NCBI RefSeq assembly: GCF_949987535.1
Contig: NC_080082.1
Span: 29,615,164 to 29,679,163 of the forward strand
Length of the DNA stretch: 64,000 bases
Reading direction: 5' to 3'
Origin: Balaenoptera acutorostrata
Taxonomy: Eukaryota; Chordata; Mammalia; Artiodactyla; Balaenopteridae
A program made the position numbers and the translations under genes. Below the pieces are notes generated by a model that saw nothing but the letters and a program-made list of their open reading frames with translations, ran no database searches and was not told where the DNA came from. Positions 34,448 through 64,000 of the stretch are shown piece after piece (position 1 is the first letter of the stretch; each line of letters opens with the position of its first letter).

Positions 34448-36370
34448 GTCATTCTCCACTGCTGTGAAAGTGTAAAATAATAGCGCCTGGTTATTTACGA
34501 ATTTATCTATGCAACAAATTAGGATGTCATAATTTAAAAGGATTTAAGAATTTAATAGATGCAACAATATTAGTTGTAAGCCTGGCACACAGTAAGTAAC
34601 CAAAATATTAGCTATTACTTTATTATTATCAGTCATATTTTAGGCGATATTTTCCTACTTACAAACCAATAAGACAGTGCTGTTGTGAATAGCTGTGTGT
34701 CCCGTGTCGTCCTCATCAATCATGTGAGCGTGTGCCAATTCCCAGAGAGGTTTATCATCTTTACCAGAATAGAGGAGTTGGCACTTGAGATATAAAGCCA
34801 GGATCAAGACTGTCCCTGTCCTTCAAAAAGTTGCAGGAGGATGCCTACCATTTCTGCTGTCACCTGCACTAACATTTTACTTAACATTTTCTTTTCCTTT
34901 TTAAAATAAATTTATTTATTTTTATTTATTTATTTTTAACTGCATTGGGTCTTTGTTGCTGCACGGAGGCTTTCTTTAGTTGCGGCGAGCGGGGGCTACT
35001 CTTCGTTGTGGTGCTCGGGCTTCTCACTGTGGTGGCTTCTCTAGTTGAGGAGCACGGCCACTAGGCACTTGGCCTTCAGTAGCTGCGGCTTGTGGGCTCA
35101 GTAGTTGTGGCACACGGGCTTAGTTGCTCTGCAGCATGTGGGATCTTCCTGGACCAGGGCTCGTACCCTTGTCTCCTGCACTGGCCGGCGGATTCTTAAC
35201 CACTGTGCCACCAGAGAAGCCCAAAATTTTGTATAGGTATATAAAGTTCTAAAATTTTCCTTTTCCTCAGCCACAATAGGTCTTTCCCTGGGCCCCAAGG
35301 GAAGTGGGTTTGCTGACCTTTCTTCAGTGGTTTGGGGATTTTATTTTTTAAGGGAGAAGTGCCTGAGCAGAGCTTGAAGCATGCACCCTTGAGGCAGGTT
35401 TTCTCTCGTCTTACTACCGGTTCCCAGTATTTCTCACGGGTCCCTGATAGAGGTCCATGGAGAAGGGCCTGCAACAAGTGTAAATTCCCTGTGGGTGTGT
35501 GGTTTTTAGGATTTCATACTCTCATACTCACCCACATTTGGCCTTTAGCCTTTGATTCGAATTTTTAGAGTAATTGTACTCACACATATGGTGATTCCAT
35601 CTTCTACCTGTGGCCAGACGGTAAGCCAGTGTTCACTTCCCATCTTTCCTCCAAAGTGCCCGTCTTCCCCGAGATTTCAGGGTAATTGTTTGCCTTGCAA
35701 CCTCTTTGAATGAGTCAGAGAAAGTCATGATTTTGAGGATAATCCACTTTTTTCTTTCTGTTAAGGTGGGATTGGCATTCCTTAGAGCTTTCTATATCCC
35801 AGGAGCCAGATGTCACCCCAGGGATTCTGAAAGAGTCAGTTTTCAGGTGACACTTCAGGGACTCACTTCAAGGTGGTCACTGCTTGGACCTGATGTGGTC
35901 CAGGCTGCAGAAAGGGTTCAGAGGAATTGCTGGAAGAGACGGCCTCAGGGAGGGGCCTGGGAGGATACTGTGTAAATTGAAGAAAGAATTGTAGACCTGT
36001 GGGAGGGTCAGTAAGGGCCACACAACAGGGCCACAGTGTCATCATGGCAAGTCCCCCTCTTTCCCACTCCAGGTACATCCTCGGTCTGTGCCCCCTCCAC
36101 GTCTACAGGCGGCTGCACATGGAGGAGAGGGACACTGCACTCTGGTTCCCTCACATCCACTTACTGCAGCTGTTGACGGCCAGAGACATAGAGCAGATGC
36201 AATGTTCCCCTCAGCCCCTCCCAGGGCCCAGCCCACTGGACTCTTCCTGTCCAGAGGCCAAGCCAGAGCTGTCCGAGTCACCTTCCTGCCAGTGGTGGCC
36301 TCTCTCATCCTTCTCTCGCTAATGAGGATGACTTAATTCCAGCCCAAGACAAAGACACTGACTTGGTCTC
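34448..36370. other. Interval between the metallothionein array and CES1
   Basis: 34448-34900 is a diverged relative of the unit tail (compare 'tcgtcctcatcaatcatgtg' here with 'tcgtcctcatcaaccctgtg' in the array). After a SINE (34900-35222) the similarity to the array ends. The rest, to the CES1 polyadenylation signal, shows no gene that I recognise. Confidence 0.65.
34900..35222 (-). mobile_element. CHR-type SINE, antisense
   Basis: T/A-rich start (the element's tail reversed), the middle with 'gggtctttgttgctgcacgg', and the tRNA-derived head at the right end ('accactgtgccaccagagaa'). Confidence 0.85.
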
Positions 36371-36380
36371 CAAAAGAACA

Positions 36381-36386
36381 TTTATT
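36381..36386 (-). terminator. CES1 polyadenylation signal
   Basis: TTTATT on the plus strand, that is AATAAA on the minus strand, 171 bp beyond the CES1 stop codon. Confidence 0.75.
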
Positions 36387-36556
36387 TCCAAAATTGACGC
36401 CACAGAAACAGAAACTCCCCCTCCCTGACCTCTGCTACTCCCATCAGATAATTTCCCAGCCTCCACAATAAGATGCCTCTTTGGCCCACAAACACCTTCT
36501 ACAGAATACCCCTGTCTGGGGTCCCACAAGCCCCCAAGGCCAGCTGAGCCTCCCGT

Positions 36557-59874
<23,318 letters not shown>

Positions 59875-60581
59875 CTGGGAGGGGCGAGGAGAGAGAAGAA
59901 TTCTTGAAGTTCAATCAGAGCTGACCAAGGAGATGTCTCCTGCGGTCAGGCCAGGTCTTGCACTGGCAGGTTTAGGGCAGTATTCTCACCAGACTCAAGA
60001 CACTGGGTTTGGTAGGAGACTAACAGGGGCATCCACTGGGTTAGGTAGGAGCTTCTCAGGCTCACCAAGGTCTCCCAGGACCAGGTATGGTGAGGCTTGA
60101 CCCTCTTCCCTTCCTGGGGCCTTTGGGAGGCCCTGAGTCAAGGAAGGAAGCTGCCTATATGCTGATGGGCCTGGGAAAGGACCATTTCCTGCATGCCCTG
60201 GGTCCAGACCAGCTCTCCGCTGGGCGCTGTATGATGCCCGCTATAGGGTGACCATATTCTGCCAACAGGGAAACATGTTCTAGTCCACGGGAGACTTCCA
60301 CAAACCAGGAGAAATCACTCAAATGGCAGTTATTTAGCGCCTACAACAGGGCAGGGGTGAAATATTTGTGGGGCAGCTTTAGGAGAACTACGTTCTAGTC
60401 CTGCCTCAGCCTAATTTGCTGGGTTTTCTTGGGTGAATTCTTTGCCTGCTCTGGGCCCCAGTCTGCTCCTCTGTGTAAATGAGGGGAGTGATTTCCATAA
60501 GGGTCCTGCAGCACTGACATGCTAAAATTCTATCATCAACCCATCACAGGCAAGAACTATTGGTTGCCCTAATAGGAAATT

Positions 60582-63500
60582 TTTTTTTTATCATTTAAAT
60601 TTAATTTAATTTATTTTTTTATACAGCAGGTTCTTATTAGTTATCTATTTTATACATATTAGTGTATATATGTCAATCCCAATCTCCCAATTCATCACAC
60701 CACCACCACCACTCCCCACTGTGCTTTCCCTGCTTGGTATCCATACGTTTGTTCTCTATATCTTTGTCTCTATTTCTGCCCTGCAAACCAGTTCATCTGT
60801 ACCATTTTTCTAGATTCCACATATATGCGTTAATATATGATATTTGTTTTTCTCTTTCTGACTTACTTCACTCTGTATGACAGTCTCTAGGTCCACCCAC
60901 GTCTCTACAAATGATCCAATTTCGTTCCTTTTTATGGCTGAGTAATATTCCATTGTATATATGTACCACTTCTTCTTTATCCATTTGTCTGTTGATGGGC
61001 ATTTAGGTTGCTTCCATGAGCTGGCTATTGTAAATAGTGCTGCAATGAACATTGGGGTGCATGTGTCTTTTTGAATTATGGTTTTCTCAGGGTATATGCC
61101 CAGTAGTGGGATTGCTGGGTCATATGGTAATTCTATTTTTAGTTTTTTAAGGAACCTCCATACTGTTCTCCATAGTGGCTGTATCAATTTACATTCCCAC
61201 CAAACAGTGCAAGAGGGTTCCCTTTTCTCCACACCCTCTCCAGCATTTATTGTTTCCAGATTTTTGGATGATGGCCATTCTGACTGGTGTGAGGTGATAC
61301 CTCACTGTAGTTTTGATTTGCATTTCTCTAATGATTAGTGATGTTGAGCATCCTTTCATGTGTTTGTTGGCAATCTGTATATCTTCTTTGGAGAAATGTC
61401 TATTTAGGTCTTCTGCCCATTTTTGGATTGGGTTTTTTGTTTTTTTGATATTGAGCTGCATGAGCTGCTTGTAAATTTTGGAGATTAATCCTTTGTCAGT
61501 TGCTTCATTTGCAAATATTTTCTCCCATTATGAGGTTTGTCTTTTCATCTTGTTTATGGTTTTCTTTGCTGTGCAAACGCTTTTAAGTTTAATTAGGTCC
61601 CATTTGTTGATTTTTGTTTTTATTTCCATTACTCTAGGAGGTAGGTCAAAAAAGATCTTGCTGTGATTTTTGTCAAAGAGTGATCTTCCTATGTTTTCCT
61701 CTAAGAGTTTCATAGTGTCCGGTCTTACATTTAGGTCTTTAATCCATTTTGAGTTTATTTTTGTGTATGGTGTTAGGGAGTGTTCTAATTTCATTCTTTT
61801 ACATATAGCTGTCCAGTTTTCCCAGCACCACTTATTGAAGAGACTGTCTTTTCTCCACTGTATATGCTTGCCTCCTTTATCAAAGATAAGGTGACCATAT
61901 GTGCGTGGGTTTGTCTCTGGGCTTTCTATCCTGTTCCATTGATCTATATTTCTGTTTTTGTGCCAGGACCATATTGTCTTGATTACTGTAGCTTTCTAGT
62001 ATAGTCTGAAGTCAGGGAGTCTGCTTCCTCCAGCTCCGTTTTTTTCCCCTCAAGATTGCTTTGGCTATTGGGGGTCTTTTGTGTCTCCATACACATTTTA
62101 AGATTTTTTGTTCTAGTTCTGTAAAAAATGCCACTGGTAATTTGATAGGGATTGCATTGAATCTGGAGATTGCTTTGAATAGTAGGGTCATTTTCACAAT
62201 ATTGATTCTTCCAATCCAAGAACATGGTATATCTCTCCATCTGATTGTGTCATCTTTGATTTCTTTCATCAGTGTCTTATAGTTTTCTGAGTACATGGCT
62301 TTTACCTCCTTAGGTGATTTATTTCTAGGTATTTTGTTCTTTTTGTTGCAGTGGAGAATGGAATTTTTTCCTTAATTTCTCTTTCTGATCTTTCATTGTT
62401 AGTGTATAGGAATGCAAGAGATTTCTGTGCATTAATTTTGTATCCTGCAACTTTACGAATTCATTGATTAGCTCTAGTAGTTTTCTGGTAGCATCTTTAG
62501 GATTATCTCTGTATACTATCATGTCATCTACAAACAGTGACAGTTTTACTTCTTCTTTTCCAATTTGTATTCCTTTTATTTCTTTTTCTTCTCTGATTGC
62601 TGTGGCTAGGACTTCCAAAACCTTGTGGAATAATAGTGGTGAGAGTGGACATCCTTGTCTTGTTCCTGATCTTAGAGGAAATGGTTTCAGTTTTTCACCA
62701 TTGAGAATGATGTTGGCTATGGGTTTGTCATATATGGCCTTTATTATGTTGAGGTAGGTTCCCTCTATGCCCACTTTCTGGAGAGTTTTTATCATAAATC
62801 AGTGTTGAATTTTGCCAAAAGCTTTTTCTGCATCTATTGAGATGATCATATGGTTTTTATCCTTCAGTTTGTTAATATGGTGTATCACATTGATTAATTT
62901 GCATATACTGAAGAATCCTTGCGTCTCTGGGATAGATCCCAGTTGGTCATGCTGTATGATCCTTTTAATGTGTTGTTGGATTCTGATTGCTAGTATTTTG
63001 TTGAGGATTTTTGCATCTATATTCATCAGTGATATTGATCTGTAATTTTCTTTTTTTGTAGTGTCTTTGTCTGGTTTTGGTATCAGGGTGATGGTGGCCT
63101 CATAGAATGAGTTTGGGAGTGTTTCTTCCTCTGCAATTTTTTGGAAGAGTTTGAGAAGGATGGGTGTTAGCTCTTCTCTAAATGTTTGATAGAATTCACC
63201 TGTGAAGCCATCTGGTCCTGGGCTTTTGTTTGTTGGAAGATTTTTAATTACAGTTTCAATTTCATTACTTGTGATTGGTCTGTTCATATTTTCTATTTCT
63301 TCCTGGTTCACTCTTGGAAGGTTATACCTTTCTAAGAATTTGTCCCTTTCTTCCAGGTTGTCCATTTTATTGGCATAGAGTTGCTTGTAGTAGTCTCTTA
63401 TGATGCTTTGCATTTCTGCGGTGTCTGTTGTAACTTCTCCTTTTTCATCTAATTTTTTTTTTTTTTATGTATGTATGTATGTATGTATGGCTGTGTTGGG

Positions 63501-64000
63501 TCTTCGTTTCTGTGCGAGGGCTTTCTCTAGTTGTGGCAAGCGGGGGCCACTCTTCATCGCGGTGCGTGGGCCTCTCACTATCGCGGCCTCTCGTTGCCGC
63601 GCACAGGCTCCAGACGCGCAGGCTCAGTAATTGTGGCTCACGGGCCGAGTTGCTCCGCGGCATGTGGGATCCTCCCAGACCAGGGCTCGAACCCGCGCTC
63701 TCTGCATTGGCAGGCAGATTCTCAACCACTGCGCCACCAGGGAAGCCCTCATCTAATTTTATTGATTTGAGTCCTTTCCCTCTTTTTCTTGATAAGTCTG
63801 GCTAAAGGTTTATCAATTTTGTTTATCTTCTCAAAGAACCAGCTTTTAGTTTTATTGATCTTTGCTACTGTTTTCTTTGTTTCTATTTCATTTACTTCTG
63901 CTCTGGTCTTTATGATTTCTTTACTTCTACTAACTCTGGGTTTTGTTTGTTCTTCTTTCTCTAGTTCCTTTAGGTGAAAGTTTAGATTGTTTATTTGAGA
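60582..64000 (-). mobile_element. Long antisense L1, continuing past the window
   Basis: The left border is the T-rich reversed 3' end and the element reads leftward. On the minus strand several broken pieces of ORF2 are seen: the 3' part (about 61190-61460), a middle region (61530-62300), and the reverse-transcriptase region (62325-63413) with a D-D pair in 'FVDDMIVY' and '[20 protein letters not shown]'. Frame changes between these pieces show it is inactive. It lies in the CES1 intron 2 and extends beyond 64000; a SINE splits it at 63457-63748. Confidence 0.93.
63457..63748 (-). mobile_element. CHR-type SINE nested in the L1
   Basis: Antisense element with a poly-T and (ATGT)n start, ending 'accactgcgccaccagggaa'. 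Flanked by 'tcatctaatttt' at 63445-63456 and 63749-63760. It is younger than the L1 it interrupts. Confidence 0.93.

Noticed and set aside
34448..36370. A possible sixth MT1 gene or pseudogene after the array
   Set aside because: I looked for the cysteine-rich exon patterns and a TATA/metal-response promoter and found none; only flank sequence of an older unit is present.
62325..63413. Reverse-transcriptase-like frames as a host gene
   Set aside because: They are broken ORF2 pieces of an L1, in the same orientation and order as the element.
59880..64000. CES1 exons 1 and 2 within the window
   Set aside because: No signal-peptide exon or second-exon motif was seen on the minus strand; most of this stretch is L1, so these exons probably lie past 64000.

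Overview
This is mammalian nuclear DNA, most likely from a cetacean. It carries spliced vertebrate genes with GT-AG introns, MIR, L2 and L1 repeats, and at least seven tRNA-derived CHR-type SINEs (typical starts 'gggcttccctggtgg' or 'gggactttcctggtgg'). Those SINEs belong to whales, hippos and ruminants. I see no BovB element and no typical bovine SINE ending, so a whale or dolphin fits best. The species cannot be named from the window.

Layout. 1-4.5 kb: repeat-rich intergenic DNA. 4.5-34.4 kb: a plus-strand metallothionein cluster of one MT2A (4843-5535) and five MT1-type genes (starting at 10285, 14517, 20013, 25399 and 30782). Each has three coding exons of 28, 66 and 92 nt and encodes 61 residues with all 20 cysteines. 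Each has a TATA-type box, several metal-response-element cores and an AATAAA signal. From 14921 to 34447 the DNA is a tandem array of a roughly 5.38-kb unit (three full copies and one partial), nearly identical between copies and ending abruptly in older diverged unit sequence. 34.4-36.4 kb: intergenic tail. 36.4-59.9 kb: a minus-strand carboxylesterase gene (CES1 type), exons 3-14, open and in frame, ending in the ER-retention signal HAEL. Exons 1-2 lie beyond the right edge. One intron carries a 200-N assembly gap; another carries a plus-strand, full-length, intact retrocopy of THOC7 with target-site duplications. 60.6-64 kb: a long antisense L1 in the CES1 intron, itself hit by a SINE.

Function. 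The metallothioneins are cytosolic zinc, copper and cadmium chelators, normally induced by metal through MTF-1. The array looks like recent gene-dosage amplification of one MT1 form. CES1 is an ER-lumen serine hydrolase that cleaves esters, drugs and lipids. The two loci face each other tail to tail. From what I recall of human and mouse, NUP93 lies beyond the MT1 genes and CES1 is on the other side of the cluster, so this junction deserves a check.

I found no wholly new system. The notable items are the MT1 array with its mosaic copies, exon-level homogenisation among MT1 genes, a promoter-divergent hybrid MT1 gene, the intact THOC7 retrogene inside CES1, and the MT-CES1 junction.
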